DNA of 64,000 bases from Sphingobium amiense (GCF_003967075.1 NZ_AP018664.1:4157765-4221764); one strand, 5' to 3'. Positions 53,648-63,317 are shown, counted from the first letter of the stretch. Numbers and translations are program-made. Notes: a model not told the origin generated them from the letters alone.

Positions 53648-53692
53648 AGCTCTATCTCCTGTGGTCGTTTCGAAAAACGGATGGCTCTTAGC

Positions 53693-53709
53693 GGCTTTTG
53701 AGAAAAGCC
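53693..53709 (-). promoter_or_regulatory. Hairpin in the thrS-infC leader
   Basis: On the minus strand GGCTTTT-CTC-AAAAGCC, a 7-bp stem about 46 bases before the proposed infC start. A second short hairpin (CGTTT/AAACG, 53666-53679) lies directly before the ribosome site. They could tune infC translation; not proven. Confidence 0.4.
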
Positions 53710-53766
53710 GAAAGGGGCGCGTGGTCCCGCGACAGCGGAATCACGCACCCTTGCGGCATTTCTGCC

Positions 53767-55749
53767 TCACCGCATATCGGGTGCCTGCGCCTCTTTTGCA
53801 AGCCGGACGATGACATCCTCGACAGAAAGGACGCTCTGCCCTTCCTTGCCCAGTTCGCGCAGCGCCACCGTGCCCTCGTCCGCCTCGCGCCGTCCGACGA
53901 CCAGCAGGTTGGGCACCTTGGCCAGGCTGTGCTCGCGCACCTTGTAGTTGATCTTCTCGTTGCGCGTATCGGTTTCGGCGCGGATGCCCGCCGCCCGCAG
54001 CCGCTCCACCACGTCGCGCGCATAATCGTCCGCGTCCGACACGATGGTCGCGACGACCGCCTGCACCGGCGCGAGCCAGAGCGGGAAGCGGCCCGCATAA
54101 TGTTCGATCAATATACCGATGAACCGCTCATAGCTGCCGAAGATCGCGCGGTGCAGCATGACCGGGCGGTGCCGCTCGCCATCCTCGCCCACATAGCTGG
54201 CGTCGAGCCGTTCCGGCAGCACGCGGTCGGACTGGATGGTGCCGACCTGCCATGTCCGCCCGATGGCGTCGGTCAGGTGCCATTCCAGCTTGGGCGCATA
54301 GAAGGCGCCTTCGCCCGGCAGTTCCTCCCAGCCATATTCCGGCGTGTTGAGCCCCGCAGCCGCCACCGCGTCGCGCAGTTCGGTCTCGGCCTTGTCCCAC
54401 ATCTCGTCGCTGCCGAAACGCTTGTCGGGACGCAGCGCCAGCTTGATCGAATAGGTAAAGCCGAAATCGCGGTAGATACGGTCGGCCAGCGCGCAGAAGG
54501 CACGGACTTCCTCGACGATCTGGTCCTCGCGGCAGAAGATATGCGCATCATCCTGCGTGAACTGGCGCACGCGCATCAGGCCGTGCAGCGCACCGTGCGG
54601 CTCGTTGCGGTGGCAGCAGCCATTCTCGTAGAGGCGCAGGGGCAGGTCGCGATAGCTCTTGATCCCCTGACGGAAGATCAGAACGTGCGCCGGGCAGTTC
54701 ATGGGCTTCAGGGCCATCCAGTCGGCATCGTCCGACACCAGCGGCCCTTCATCCTCGACATTGGGCACTTCGTCAGGGATGACGAACATATTCTCGCGAT
54801 ATTTACCCCAATGGCCCGACTGCTCCCACTGGCGCGCGTCCATCACCTGCGGCGTCTTGACCTCGCGATAGCCGGCCGCGTCGATGGCGCGGCGCATATA
54901 GGCTTCGAGATTGCGCCAGATGATATAGCCCTTGGGGTGCCAGAAGACCGACCCGTGCGCTTCCTGCTGGAGGTGGAACAGGTCCATCTCCGCGCCCAGC
55001 TTCCGATGGTCGCGCTTGCCCGCTTCCTCCAGTCGCGTGAGGTGCGCGTCGAGCTGCTTCCGGTTGAGCCAGCCGGTGCCGTAGATGCGGGACAGCATCG
55101 CGTTCTTCTGATCGCCGCGCCAGTAAGCGCCCGACACGCGCGTCAGCTTGAAGGCCGCGGGATCGAGCTTCCCGGTCGAGGCAAGGTGCGGACCCCGGCA
55201 CATGTCATACCAGCCGTCCCCCGAATGATAGACGGTCAGCTCCTCGCCCTGCGGCAGTTCCGCCGCCCACTCCGCCTTGAACGTCTCGCCCGCCGCGCGC
55301 CATTGCGCGATCAGCGTATCGCGGTCGATCACTTCGCGCTTCAGGGGTTTGTCGGCCGCGATGATCTCCCGCATCTTCGCTTCGATGACGGGCAGATCCT
55401 CCTCGGTGAAGGGGCGGTCCTTGGGCGCGAAATCATAGTAGAAACCGTCGTCGGTCGCGGGACCGAAGGTGATCTGCGTGCCGGGGAACAGCGCCTGCAC
55501 CGCTTCGGCCAGGATATGCGCGAAGTCGTGCCGCGCCAGTTCCAGCGCGTCGGCCTCATCCCGCGCCGTCACCAGCGCCAGTTGCGCATCGGCCTCCAGC
55601 GGCCGCCCGATGTCGCGCAGCTCGCCATCGACCCGCGCCGCGATCGCCGCCTTGGCCAGCCCCGGTCCGATAGCCGCCGCGATGTCCGCCGGAGTAGTGC
55701 CGGGCGCGACTTCGCGCACGGAACCGTCGGGCAGGGTGATCTTGAGCAT
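53767..55749 (-). CDS. thrS: Threonyl-tRNA synthetase
   Basis: 660 aa class II synthetase. A TGS domain starts [14 protein letters not shown]; the editing domain has [12 protein letters not shown] (HXXXH) near residue 75; the catalytic core has the zinc Cys in [10 protein letters not shown] and the His pair in HRNEPHG and [10 protein letters not shown]; and the anticodon-binding domain ends the protein. The start at 55749 gives the normal length; a longer in-frame read-through upstream is not part of the protein. infC lies 119 bp downstream on the same strand, the common order. Confidence 0.96.
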   Translation of the reverse strand: MLKITLPDGSVREVAPGTTPADIAAAIGPGLAKAAIAARVDGELRDIGRPLEADAQLALVTARDEADALELARHDFAHILAEAVQALFPGTQITFGPATDDGFYYDFAPKDRPFTEEDLPVIEAKMREIIAADKPLKREVIDRDTLIAQWRAAGETFKAEWAAELPQGEELTVYHSGDGWYDMCRGPHLASTGKLDPAAFKLTRVSGAYWRGDQKNAMLSRIYGTGWLNRKQLDAHLTRLEEAGKRDHRKLGAEMDLFHLQQEAHGSVFWHPKGYIIWRNLEAYMRRAIDAAGYREVKTPQVMDARQWEQSGHWGKYRENMFVIPDEVPNVEDEGPLVSDDADWMALKPMNCPAHVLIFRQGIKSYRDLPLRLYENGCCHRNEPHGALHGLMRVRQFTQDDAHIFCREDQIVEEVRAFCALADRIYRDFGFTYSIKLALRPDKRFGSDEMWDKAETELRDAVAAAGLNTPEYGWEELPGEGAFYAPKLEWHLTDAIGRTWQVGTIQSDRVLPERLDASYVGEDGERHRPVMLHRAIFGSYERFIGILIEHYAGRFPLWLAPVQAVVATIVSDADDYARDVVERLRAAGIRAETDTRNEKINYKVREHSLAKVPNLLVVGRREADEGTVALRELGKEGQSVLSVEDVIVRLAKEAQAPDMR

Positions 55750-55884
55750 GGCGGACACGGGAAGGGATCTTTCTGTTGGAAGGCAGGAACGGCGCAAAAA
55801 GCCGCGCCTTCCCCTTAAATGGGCGGGCATCGCTGTCAATAGAAGCCCTCTTGCCAGAGCGGGGCGAAAGGCGCATCCTCCATG

Positions 55885-55907
55885 TGCTGTTATATCATAA
55901 TTCAGCA
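55885..55907. promoter_or_regulatory. AT-rich inverted repeat before the ExbD gene
   Basis: TGCTG and CAGCA flank TTATATCATAATT; the right arm ends 13 bases before the ExbD ATG. The centre is strikingly AT-rich for this genome. It could be the operator of an iron-linked regulator because ExbD feeds TonB systems, but it is not a good Fur box. Confidence 0.4.
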
Positions 55908-55920
55908 ACAGGAGGGACGA

Positions 55921-56355
55921 ATGGCCTTGAGCTTCGCAGAACCCCGTAACGCCGCCGCCGACACGCCGATGAGCGACATGAACACGACGCCGCTGATCGA
56001 CGTGATGCTGGTGCTGCTCATCATGTTCATCATCACCATTCCCATTCAGACGCACAGCGTCGGCGTCAACCTGTCCGCCGACGCCGTTAAGCCGCTCGTC
56101 CCGGTCGATACGGTGAAGAACAGAGTGGGGATCGGCGCGGACGGCACGATCCGGTGGAACGGCGCGGCGGTCGACCGCCTGACATTGCGCCGTTACCTTG
56201 GCGCATCGCTGCGCCTGCCGGTGGAGCCGGAACTGCAGTTCCAGCCCGATGCCGCCGCCCGCTACCTGCTGGTGGACGAAGTGCTCGCCGACATCCGCCG
56301 CGCGGGCGTCACGCGGCTCGGCTTCATCGGCAATGAGCGATACCGCGATTTCTGA
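55921..56355 (+). CDS. ExbD/TolR-family biopolymer transport protein
   Basis: 144 aa. A short cytoplasmic N-terminus, one membrane helix (about 20-40) with the conserved Asp of the family in [19 protein letters not shown], and a periplasmic domain with the usual beta-rich pattern. ExbD works with ExbB and TonB (or TolR with TolQ) to use the proton motive force, but no partner gene is next to this one, so it is an orphan here. The ATG follows ACAGGAGGGACGA. Divergent from thrS. Confidence 0.88.
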   Translation: MALSFAEPRNAAADTPMSDMNTTPLIDVMLVLLIMFIITIPIQTHSVGVNLSADAVKPLVPVDTVKNRVGIGADGTIRWNGAAVDRLTLRRYLGASLRLPVEPELQFQPDAAARYLLVDEVLADIRRAGVTRLGFIGNERYRDF

Positions 56356-56423
56356 TCCGATCTGAACGCCTTGCCCTTGCCCTGCACCGCCTGTAGAAGC
56401 GGCGGCGTGAAGGGAGGCAGGGC

Positions 56424-56600
56424 GTGAAGATCGTGCGCTTGGGTCTGACGCTGATGATCTGCCTCGGCGCCTTCTGGGCCGCCGCCCATGTCGGCATGCT
56501 CCTGCCCCGCGCCCAAAGCGCCTCTACGCCGTTGCAGGCGGGCGCGGAGACCGACCGACGCATGATCGACCTGCGCCGTTACCTGCCGGTCATCCGCTGA
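56424..56600 (+). CDS. Small single-pass membrane protein (58 aa)
   Basis: GTG start preceded by AGGGAGGCAGGGC. The protein reads [20 protein letters not shown] and continues with a hydrophobic helix up to about residue 28, then a hydrophilic tail ending in [14 protein letters not shown]. It lies 68 bp after the ExbD gene on the same strand and is convergent with the DsrE-like gene. Its nearness to ExbD suggests a joint envelope role, but no family is known to me. Confidence 0.55.
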   Translation: MKIVRLGLTLMICLGAFWAAAHVGMLLPRAQSASTPLQAGAETDRRMIDLRRYLPVIR

Positions 56601-56601
56601 A

Positions 56602-56967
56602 TTAAACGAAAGACAGGCGGGCGTCGTCGCTCATGTCGCGCAGCAGCTCCACGGGGCCACCTGTCGTGACGCCGGACGGCAGGTCGCCGACTTCCATCCG
56701 CGCCAGCGCAAGCCCGCTCTGGCAGGCGATCAGCCGCACGCCCAGCGCCCGCGCCTCGTCGATCAGCGTCGCAAGATCGGGCAACCCCGCCGCCCGGTGC
56801 GCGGCATCGCGCGGCCCCTCGACCGGCTGCCGCAGTAGCGCCACGGCGTCCAGTTGCAGGAAGACCGTCGCCGCGCCCCCCAGCGCCGCCTGCGCCGCCG
56901 CCAGCGTCAGCGCCGCGCGCAGCCGCTCCGCATCGTCCGTCGCGGCGATCAGTATCAGGGGACGCAC
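56602..56967 (-). CDS. DsrE-like family protein
   Basis: 121 aa from a GTG that lies 10 bases before the moeB stop and after GGTGG, so the two genes overlap by 13 bp. The N-terminal [20 protein letters not shown] and the FLQLDAVALL strand fit the DsrE/TusD Rossmann-like fold, as does ARALGVRLIACQSGLAL, whose Cys matches the persulfide-carrying position in some members. Sulfur transfer is possible, and the neighbouring MoeB/ThiF enzyme would fit. An alternative start is ATG 56991. Confidence 0.75.
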   Translation of the reverse strand: MRPLILIAATDDAERLRAALTLAAAQAALGGAATVFLQLDAVALLRQPVEGPRDAAHRAAGLPDLATLIDEARALGVRLIACQSGLALARMEVGDLPSGVTTGGPVELLRDMSDDARLSFV

Positions 56968-57722
56968 AGTTCCACCGCGCAGGCAGGACATGCCGGATCT
57001 TTCGCCACATCGAGCGTGCGGAACCGCATGGCGAGCAGGTCGGCGATCAGCAGCCGCCCCGCCATGTCGGTGCCGAAAGGCACGATCTGCCGGATCGTCT
57101 CCAGCGCGGCGAGGCTGCCCATCGTGCCGGTCAGCGCGCCGATCACGCCCGCTTCCGCGCAATTGCGTTCCGGCGCGTCCTGCGCATCGCCGACGAGGCA
57201 GCGATAGCAGGGCCGGTCCGCTTCCCAGCCCCGATAGGTGGCCAACTGCCCCTCGAACGGCCCGACCGCCGCCGATACGAGCGGGATGCGCAGCCGGTGC
57301 GCGGCATCCGCCACCGCCAGCCGCGTCGCGAAATTGTCGCACCCGTCCAGCACCACATCGGCGTCGCGCAGCAGCAGCGCGGCATTGTCCCCGTCGATCC
57401 GCGCGTTGATCGGAATGAGCTTCACGTCCGGGTTGATCCGCGCCACCGCCGCCATCGCGGCTTCCGCCTTGCGCGCGCCCACGTCCGTCGTGCCGAACAA
57501 TATCTGCCGCTGAAGGTTGGAGAGCGCGACTTCATCGTCGTCGATCACCCGGATGGTGCCCACGCCCGCCGCCGCCAGATAGAGGATCGCCGGGCTGCCG
57601 ATCCCGCCCGCGCCGATCACCGCGACCTGCGCCGACAGCAGCCGCGCCTGACCTGCGCCGCCTATCTCCCTGAGCACGATATGCCGGGCGTAGCGCTCCA
57701 GTTGGTCGTCGGTCAGCGTCAT
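56955..57722 (-). CDS. moeB: MoeB/ThiF-family adenylyltransferase
   Basis: 255 aa. E1-like enzyme that adenylates the C-terminus of MoaD or ThiS for molybdopterin or thiamine synthesis. [19 protein letters not shown] is the ATP-binding loop, followed by [24 protein letters not shown] and two CXXC zinc pairs (CYRC, CPAC). The substrate (MoaD or ThiS) cannot be decided. Overlaps dut by 4 bp (ATGA) upstream and the DsrE-like gene downstream. Confidence 0.9.
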   Translation of the reverse strand: MTLTDDQLERYARHIVLREIGGAGQARLLSAQVAVIGAGGIGSPAILYLAAAGVGTIRVIDDDEVALSNLQRQILFGTTDVGARKAEAAMAAVARINPDVKLIPINARIDGDNAALLLRDADVVLDGCDNFATRLAVADAAHRLRIPLVSAAVGPFEGQLATYRGWEADRPCYRCLVGDAQDAPERNCAEAGVIGALTGTMGSLAALETIRQIVPFGTDMAGRLLIADLLAMRFRTLDVAKDPACPACAVELCVP

Positions 57723-58180
57723 GAGGCGACGCCCGTCGATCCGAAGCCGCCTTCGCCCCGTGCTGTCTCGTCCAGACCGTCGACCTCGCGGAAGCTGGCG
57801 ATCTGCACCGGCGCGACCACGAGCTGCGCGATCCGGTCGCCCCGCGCGATGGCGAAGGGCTGGTCGCCAAGATTGATGAGGATGATCCTGAGTTCGCCGC
57901 GATAATCCGCGTCGATGGTGCCGGGCGTGTTGGGCAGGCTGATGCCGTGCTTCAGCGCCAGACCGGAACGGGGCCGGACCTGCACCTCATATCCTTCGGG
58001 AATCGCCATCGCAAAGCCCGTCGCCACGGCATGCCGTCCCCCCGGCTGGAGCGTCAGTTCCTCCGCCGACACCACGTCCATTCCGGCGGCATGGGCCGTC
58101 GCATAAGCGGGCACGGGTAGCCCCTCGCCATGGGGCAGCCGCTTCAACCGGATTTCGATGGGATCAAACGGAGAGGGCAT
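57719..58180 (-). CDS. dut: Deoxyuridine 5'-triphosphate nucleotidohydrolase
   Basis: 153 aa trimeric dUTPase. Motifs in order: [10 protein letters not shown] (1), [11 protein letters not shown] (2), [12 protein letters not shown] (3), [12 protein letters not shown] (4) and GEGGFGSTG (5). Removes dUTP and supplies dUMP. The ATG with GAAAAGG upstream (58180) is preferred over a TTG two codons earlier. It overlaps the coaBC 3' end by 17 bp, the usual coaBC-dut arrangement. Confidence 0.95.
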   Translation of the reverse strand: MPSPFDPIEIRLKRLPHGEGLPVPAYATAHAAGMDVVSAEELTLQPGGRHAVATGFAMAIPEGYEVQVRPRSGLALKHGISLPNTPGTIDADYRGELRIILINLGDQPFAIARGDRIAQLVVAPVQIASFREVDGLDETARGEGGFGSTGVAS

Positions 58181-59429
58181 CTGCAACCTTTTCGATGAGG
58201 CGGAGGGCGACGTCCTCCTTGGCCATGGCGGGCCAGCTTTCTATTCCAGCGGTGGTGACGATCTGCACGGCGTTGCTGTCGCCGCCCATCACGTCACCTG
58301 ACACGTCATTGGCGACGATCCAGTCCGCCCCCTTCTTCGCCAGCTTCGCCTGCGCATGTTCGGCGATCCGCTGCGTTTCCGCCGCGAAGCCGATCAGCAA
58401 GGCGGGGCGCTGCGCATGATGGCCCAGCGTCGCGAGGATGTCGGGATTTTCCGCAAGGGCGAGCGGGGCGGGCTGGCCGGAGCCATCCTTCTTGATCTTC
58501 TGGTCCGCCGCATCCGCCGCGCGCCAGTCTGCGACGGCGGCAACCATGATCGCGGCATCGGCGGGCAGCGCCGCCTCCACCGCCGCCATCATCTCGCGCG
58601 CGGTCTGCACGTTGATGCGCTCGACCCCGGCGGGGGTGGGGAGATGCACCGGCCCCGCCACCAGAGTCACCCGCGCGCCCGCCCGCGCGGCGGCGGCGGC
58701 GATGGCGAAGCCCTGCTTGCCCGACGAACGATTGGCGATGTAGCGCACCGGGTCGATCGGCTCATGCGTCGGCCCGGCGGTGACGAGAATATGCTTTCCG
58801 AGCAGGGTTCCGTCCGGTTCGGGCGTGCCGGGAACCGGCGGCGCATCGCCCGCGAAATCCGGCTGGCCGATGAGCGGATCGGCACGCGGCGGCAGCGCCA
58901 GCAGCCGTTCGATCTCCACGACGATCCCCTCCGGCTCGGGCAGGCGGCCCTTGCCATATTCGCCGCAGGCCATCGACCCGCTCGCCGGTTCCATGATGTG
59001 CACACCGTCGCCGCGCAGCGTCGCAAGGTTCCGCTGCGTTGCTTGGTGATGCCACATGCGCACATTCATCGCGGGCACCGCCAGCACCGGCTTGTCGGTG
59101 GCGAGCAGGATGGTGGTGGCCAGATCGTCGGCGATCCCGCCCGCCATCCGCGCGAGGATATTCGCGGTCGCGGGCGCGACGACGATCAGGTCGGCCTGAC
59201 GGCTGAGCTGAATATGCCCGATCTCGCGTTCTTCCTTGAGGTCGAACATGTCGCCATAGACATGGTCCTCGGTGAGGACGCCTAGGCTGAGCGGCGTCAC
59301 GAACTGCCCCGCGCTTTCCGTCATCACCGCCCGCACCGCAATGCCGCGCCGCCTGAGCAGGCGGACAAGCTCCAGCGCCTTGTAGGCCGCGATCCCGCCG
59401 GAAACGATGAGGAGGACGCGCCGGGTCAT
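58164..59429 (-). CDS. coaBC: Phosphopantothenoylcysteine decarboxylase / phosphopantothenate-cysteine ligase
   Basis: 421 aa bifunctional enzyme of coenzyme A synthesis. The N-terminal flavin-binding CoaC half has [24 protein letters not shown] and the catalytic Cys in [12 protein letters not shown]. The CoaB half has [31 protein letters not shown] synthetase features and the lysine pair in DQKIKKDGS. Start [12 protein letters not shown] at 59429 overlaps the PemK/MazF-like stop as ATGA. dut follows. Confidence 0.94.
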   Translation of the reverse strand: MTRRVLLIVSGGIAAYKALELVRLLRRRGIAVRAVMTESAGQFVTPLSLGVLTEDHVYGDMFDLKEEREIGHIQLSRQADLIVVAPATANILARMAGGIADDLATTILLATDKPVLAVPAMNVRMWHHQATQRNLATLRGDGVHIMEPASGSMACGEYGKGRLPEPEGIVVEIERLLALPPRADPLIGQPDFAGDAPPVPGTPEPDGTLLGKHILVTAGPTHEPIDPVRYIANRSSGKQGFAIAAAAARAGARVTLVAGPVHLPTPAGVERINVQTAREMMAAVEAALPADAAIMVAAVADWRAADAADQKIKKDGSGQPAPLALAENPDILATLGHHAQRPALLIGFAAETQRIAEHAQAKLAKKGADWIVANDVSGDVMGGDSNAVQIVTTAGIESWPAMAKEDVALRLIEKVADALSV

Positions 59430-59767
59430 AGCGCCAGCAACCGCCGCAGACCGGACGTCAGCGCCGAGCGGTCTGCCGTCTGGAGCCGTCCGACCGGCGT
59501 CAACTCTGCGGTTTCCACGGTATAGAGTTTCATCCTGATCTTGCACGGCTTGCGCAGCCCCGCCTCCTCATAATGGCTGATCGTCATGTCTCCATGCCAT
59601 GCCGGGGCATCGCCGCGGGTGATCATCGCGACCACGGCAACGCCTGTCGCCTTGTTGGCCTCCTGCGAAGACAGGATCACCACGGGGCGCTTGCGCCCGC
59701 CCTCCCGCTCTATGAAGGGCACATGGACGACCGCCACGTCATGCGGTGACAGGGAAGCGTCGCTCAT
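59426..59767 (-). CDS. PemK/MazF-family toxin-like protein
   Basis: 113 aa. The fold is seen in VVHVPFIEREGGRKRPVVIL and ILSSQEANKATGVAVVAMIT; MazF-type proteins cut mRNA. The family sequence RPVVIL and downstream Thr/Ser are present. The start at 59767 overlaps the antitoxin-like gene by 4 bp (ATGA), and the stop overlaps coaBC the same way, so translation of coaBC could be tied to the module. Activity untested. Confidence 0.82.
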   Translation of the reverse strand: MSDASLSPHDVAVVHVPFIEREGGRKRPVVILSSQEANKATGVAVVAMITRGDAPAWHGDMTISHYEEAGLRKPCKIRMKLYTVETAELTPVGRLQTADRSALTSGLRRLLAL

Positions 59768-59988
59768 AGTTCCGCCCAATAGGCGTCCTCCTGCGGATCG
59801 TCCCATTCGGGCATCTGCGCCTGAAGGAAGCGCGACCATTCGATTTCCGACCGGTCGATCTTCCTCAGCACCGCGCGGCCGTCCTCGAGTGCGAATGTCA
59901 CTTCATCGCCTGCCTTGAGGTCAAGCGCCTGCCGCACGTCGCGCGGGATCGTCACCTGATGCTTGATCGTCAGCTTGCCGCTTTTCAT
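59764..59988 (-). CDS. SpoVT/AbrB-type (MazE-like) antitoxin
   Basis: 74 aa. The N-terminal swapped-hairpin DNA-binding domain shows KLTIKHQVTIPRDVRQALDLKAGDEVTFAL; the acidic C-terminus (PEWDDPQEDAYWAEL) would bind the toxin. A direct and inverted GTAATAC array lies 3-24 bp before its start, as expected of autoregulation. The pair sits between ubiB and coaBC, where such modules are not usual. Confidence 0.85.
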   Translation of the reverse strand: MKSGKLTIKHQVTIPRDVRQALDLKAGDEVTFALEDGRAVLRKIDRSEIEWSRFLQAQMPEWDDPQEDAYWAEL

Positions 59989-59990
59989 GG

Positions 59991-60012
59991 GTAATACGTA
60001 ATACTGTATTAC
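59991..60012. promoter_or_regulatory. Palindromic operator before the antitoxin gene
   Basis: Two direct GTAATAC units (59991-59997, 59998-60004) and an inverted GTATTAC (60006-60012) lie just before the AbrB-like gene. Dense, AT-rich and symmetric, it is a good operator for toxin-antitoxin autoregulation. Confidence 0.7.
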
Positions 60013-60024
60013 TTCACTCGCAAG

Positions 60025-61563
60025 TCAGAGCAGGTGGGACAACCACATCGCGCCAGCCCCGGCCGCCGCCGCGACCGTCGCCACCAGCGCATAGCGCCAT
60101 CCGCCACCCACCCGGATCAGCCTGACCTCGCTCAGCGGCGGGGGCGGGGGCGCGCCGCCCTTTTCCGGGAATGCGTCCTCGATCCGGCGGATGAGGCCCG
60201 GCAGCCGTTGCAGCGTGCGCCAGTTCTCGATCAGCGTGTCCGCCGCCTTCGCTTCCGGCCCCAGTTCGGTGCGCAGCCACTCGCGCACATAGGGACCGCT
60301 TGTCTCCCACAGGTTGATGTCGGGGTCGAGCGCGGTCGCCACACCCTCCACCATCACCATCGTCTTCTGGAGAAGCAGCAGGTGCGGTTGCGTCTGCATG
60401 TCGAAATCGCGCGTGATGGCGAACAGGCCGTCGAGCATGCCGCCGACCGACAGTTCGCGCACGGGCTTGCCGCGCATCGGTTCGCCCACGGCGCGCAGCG
60501 CGGTCGCGAACTCTTCGACATTGTGGTGCGCGGGCACATATTGCGCCTCGAAATGGATTTCGGCGACGCGCCGGTAATTGCCGGTGATGAGGCCGTAGAG
60601 AATCTCCGCCAGCCACATGCGCGCCCGCCGGTCGATCCGCCCCATGATGCCGAAGTCGATGGCGACGATGTCGCCGCCCGCCGTCACGAACAGGTTCCCC
60701 TGATGCATGTCGGCGTGGAAGAAGCCTTCCGCAATGGCCTGCCGCAGGAAGGCGTTGACCAGCCGGGCGGCCAGATCCTTCACGTCATGGCCCGCCGCGA
60801 TCAGCGCGGCGCGGTCGGCGATCTTGACGCCGTCGATCCACTCCATCGTCATAACCTTGCCGGTGGTGCGGTCCCAGTCGATCTGCGGGACGCGGTATCC
60901 CGGCATCGCCTCCATCGCCTCGGCCAGCTCGGACGCGGAGGCCGCCTCGCGGCGCAGGTCCAGTTCGCGCGCGGTCCAGCGCTTCATATTGGCGATGACG
61001 AGGCGCGGGCGCAGCCGGGCGATCTCTCCGCCAAGCTGCTCGACATGGGCGGCGGCCCATTCATAGGTCTGGATGTCGCGGTTGAACTGGTCGATCACGC
61101 CGGGGCGGATGACCTTGACCGCCACGTCGCGCCCGTCGGTAGTGAGAGCGCGGTGCACCTGCGCGATGGAAGCGGCGCCCACCGGCACTTCGTCGAACCG
61201 GGCATAGAGCGCGTCGAGCGGCCGCCCGAAGCTCTGCTCGATCTGCGCCCGGATCGTCTCGAACGGCACGGGCGGCAGCGCGTCCTGCAGCCGCAGCAGG
61301 TCGGCCGCCGCTTCCTCGCCCACAAGGTCGGGCCGGGTCGCCAGCGTCTGACCCAGCTTGATCGCCGCCGGACCGATGGCCTGAAACGCATCGGCATAGC
61401 GCGGCTGCGCAGGCACGCGCGCCCCGAACCGGGCGAGCCGCACCAGCCGCCGCACGGGCGCGGGCGTAAGCGGATCGCGCTCGATCCCCGTGAGCGCACC
61501 ATGCCGCGCGAGCGTCCGGCCCCATTTGAGGAGCCGCCAGATATGGGTGGCGTGGCTGGTCAT
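60025..61563 (-). CDS. ubiB: Ubiquinone biosynthesis protein UbiB (ABC1/ADCK-like ATPase)
   Basis: 512 aa atypical kinase-fold ATPase needed for ubiquinone synthesis, membrane attached. The family N-terminal motif KLGQ is at 69-72 (AAIKLGQTLATRPDL); an Ala-rich loop (PVGAASIAQVHRA), VAVKVIRPGV with the ATP-site Lys, FFHADMHQGNLF and DFGIMGRID (DFG) follow. A C-terminal hydrophobic segment (ALVATVAAAAGAGAMWL) anchors it. It follows ubiE in the same direction, the common pairing. Confidence 0.94.
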   Translation of the reverse strand: MTSHATHIWRLLKWGRTLARHGALTGIERDPLTPAPVRRLVRLARFGARVPAQPRYADAFQAIGPAAIKLGQTLATRPDLVGEEAAADLLRLQDALPPVPFETIRAQIEQSFGRPLDALYARFDEVPVGAASIAQVHRALTTDGRDVAVKVIRPGVIDQFNRDIQTYEWAAAHVEQLGGEIARLRPRLVIANMKRWTARELDLRREAASASELAEAMEAMPGYRVPQIDWDRTTGKVMTMEWIDGVKIADRAALIAAGHDVKDLAARLVNAFLRQAIAEGFFHADMHQGNLFVTAGGDIVAIDFGIMGRIDRRARMWLAEILYGLITGNYRRVAEIHFEAQYVPAHHNVEEFATALRAVGEPMRGKPVRELSVGGMLDGLFAITRDFDMQTQPHLLLLQKTMVMVEGVATALDPDINLWETSGPYVREWLRTELGPEAKAADTLIENWRTLQRLPGLIRRIEDAFPEKGGAPPPPPLSEVRLIRVGGGWRYALVATVAAAAGAGAMWLSHLL

Positions 61564-61570
61564 GCCTGCG

Positions 61571-62302
61571 TCAGATCTTCCAGCCGCTATGGATCGCGAC
61601 CAGCCCGCCGAGAATCGGCTCCACCTTCGTGTTCGAAAAACCCGCCTCGCGGATCATGCCCTCGAATTTCGGCATGGGCGGAAAGCGCCGGATCGATTCG
61701 ATGAGGTAGCGATAGCTGTCCGCATCGTTGGCGAAGAGCTTGCCGAGCTGCGGCACCAGCCGGTGCGAATAGACATCGTAGACGTCCGAAAAGCCCGGCC
61801 ATGTCGTCGTCGAAAATTCGAGGCAGAAGAAACGCCCGCCGAACTTCAGCACCCGATGCGCCTCGCGCAGCGCCCGGTCGATATGGGTGACGTTGCGGAT
61901 GCCGAATGCGATCGTATAGGCGTCGAAAGCGCGGTCGCCAAAGGTCAGTTCCTCGGCATTCTGTTCCGACCAGATCAGGCCTTCATAGCCCTTCTTCTGC
62001 GCCCGCTCCATGCCCACGGCCAGCATTTCGGGGTTGATGTCCGACACCGTCACCTGCGCGCCATGGCGGTGCATGCGGAATGCGATGTCGCCGGTGCCGC
62101 CCGCCATGTCCAGGATCTGCTCGCCGGGCCGGGGCTTCACCCGGCGCACGAACTGGTCCTTCCACAGCCGGTGCGCGCCGCCCGACATGGCGTCGTTCAT
62201 CAGGTCGTATTTCGCCGCGACGTTCGAAAAGACCGCGCGGACCATGCCCGCTTTTTCGGCGGCATCGACATCACGATAGCCGAAGGATGCTGTTTCGCTC
62301 AT
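61571..62302 (-). CDS. ubiE: Demethylmenaquinone/2-methoxy-6-polyprenyl-benzoquinol methyltransferase
   Basis: 243 aa SAM methyltransferase acting in ubiquinone (and menaquinone) synthesis. The start MSETASFGYRDVDAAEKAG fits the family; motif I is ILDMAGGTGDIAFRM, then YTIAFGIRNVTHIDRAL and the C-terminal LVPQLGKLFANDADSYRYL and SIRRFPP signature. The earlier in-frame ATG at 62344 is not used as GAGGACTT precedes 62302. ubiB follows after 7 bp. Confidence 0.95.
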   Translation of the reverse strand: MSETASFGYRDVDAAEKAGMVRAVFSNVAAKYDLMNDAMSGGAHRLWKDQFVRRVKPRPGEQILDMAGGTGDIAFRMHRHGAQVTVSDINPEMLAVGMERAQKKGYEGLIWSEQNAEELTFGDRAFDAYTIAFGIRNVTHIDRALREAHRVLKFGGRFFCLEFSTTTWPGFSDVYDVYSHRLVPQLGKLFANDADSYRYLIESIRRFPPMPKFEGMIREAGFSNTKVEPILGGLVAIHSGWKI

Positions 62303-62384
62303 GGCCAAGTCCTCTAGACAGAGATTGCGCGCCGTTCCAGCCAAGAAGCTGGTTATTCGCGCGCCTCTTTCCTAGATGCGTTTC

Positions 62385-63197
62385 ATGCCAGAGCTTCCCG
62401 AAGTCGAAACCACCGTCGCGGGTCTCCGATCCGTGCTGGAGGGCGATACGCTCACCCGCGTCGAGCCGCGCCGCGCCGACCTGCGCTTCCCCATCCCCGT
62501 CGACCTGCGCCAGCGGCTGACGGGCGCGCGCGTCACGGGGCTGTCGCGCCGCGCCAAATATGGCCTCGTCGAAACCGACCGGGGCGATATGATGATCTTC
62601 CACCTCGGCATGTCCGGGCGTTGGCGCATCGACCCGGCGGAGATCGGCGCGCACGATCATCTGCTGATCGAAACCGGCAGGGGCCGGCTGCTGGCGCTCA
62701 ACGACCCGCGCCGCTTCGGATCGCTCGACCTCGTGCGGTCGGATGCATGGGAAGCCTATCTGCCCTTCACCCGGATGGGACCGGAGCCGCTGGGCGCGGA
62801 TTTCGACACGGACCGCCTCGCCGCCGCGCTCGCGGGCAAGGCGACCTCGATCAAGGCGGCGCTGCTCGACCAGCGGATCGTCGCGGGCCTCGGCAACATC
62901 TATGTCTGCGAAGCGCTCAACATGGCGGGCATCGCGCCTACGCGCCCGGCGGGGAAGATCGGCCGTGCGCGGCTCGCCCTGCTGGTGGAGGCGATTCGCA
63001 CCGTGCTCACCGCCGCCATCACCGCCGGAGGATCGACGCTCCGCGATTATGCGCGGCCGGATGGGGAACTGGGCTATTTCTCGAAACAGTGGCGCGTCTA
63101 TGGCCGCGAGGGGGAGGTGTGCCCCTGCGGCGGCGTGGTGCGGCGGCGAGTCGACGGCGGGCGCTCCACCTTCTATTGCCCGAAATGCCAGAAATAG
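62385..63197 (+). CDS. mutM: Formamidopyrimidine-DNA glycosylase
   Basis: 270 aa base-excision repair enzyme for oxidised purines (8-oxoguanine). The start at 62385 is fixed because the mature N-terminus must be Pro2-Glu3 (PELPEVETTVAG), the catalytic nucleophile and acid. DPRRFGSLDLV, the helix-two-turn-helix (RIVAGLGNIYVCEALNMAGI) and the zinc finger with four Cys (EVCPCGG ... FYCPKCQ) are intact. An ATG at 62376 would bury Pro2. Divergent from ubiE. A small CCCCT/AGGGG hairpin at 63231-63243 follows. Confidence 0.95.
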   Translation: MPELPEVETTVAGLRSVLEGDTLTRVEPRRADLRFPIPVDLRQRLTGARVTGLSRRAKYGLVETDRGDMMIFHLGMSGRWRIDPAEIGAHDHLLIETGRGRLLALNDPRRFGSLDLVRSDAWEAYLPFTRMGPEPLGADFDTDRLAAALAGKATSIKAALLDQRIVAGLGNIYVCEALNMAGIAPTRPAGKIGRARLALLVEAIRTVLTAAITAGGSTLRDYARPDGELGYFSKQWRVYGREGEVCPCGGVVRRRVDGGRSTFYCPKCQK

Positions 63198-63317
63198 CGC
63201 GGCCCCGCCCCGTTGACGGGTGTCCCATTCCCCTGTAAGGGGCGCACCTTCACGAGGCTGGTCGGCGAATCTGATCGGGCCTCTTGCCCAAAGATTTGAC
63301 GAGAACCGAGGAAAAGA

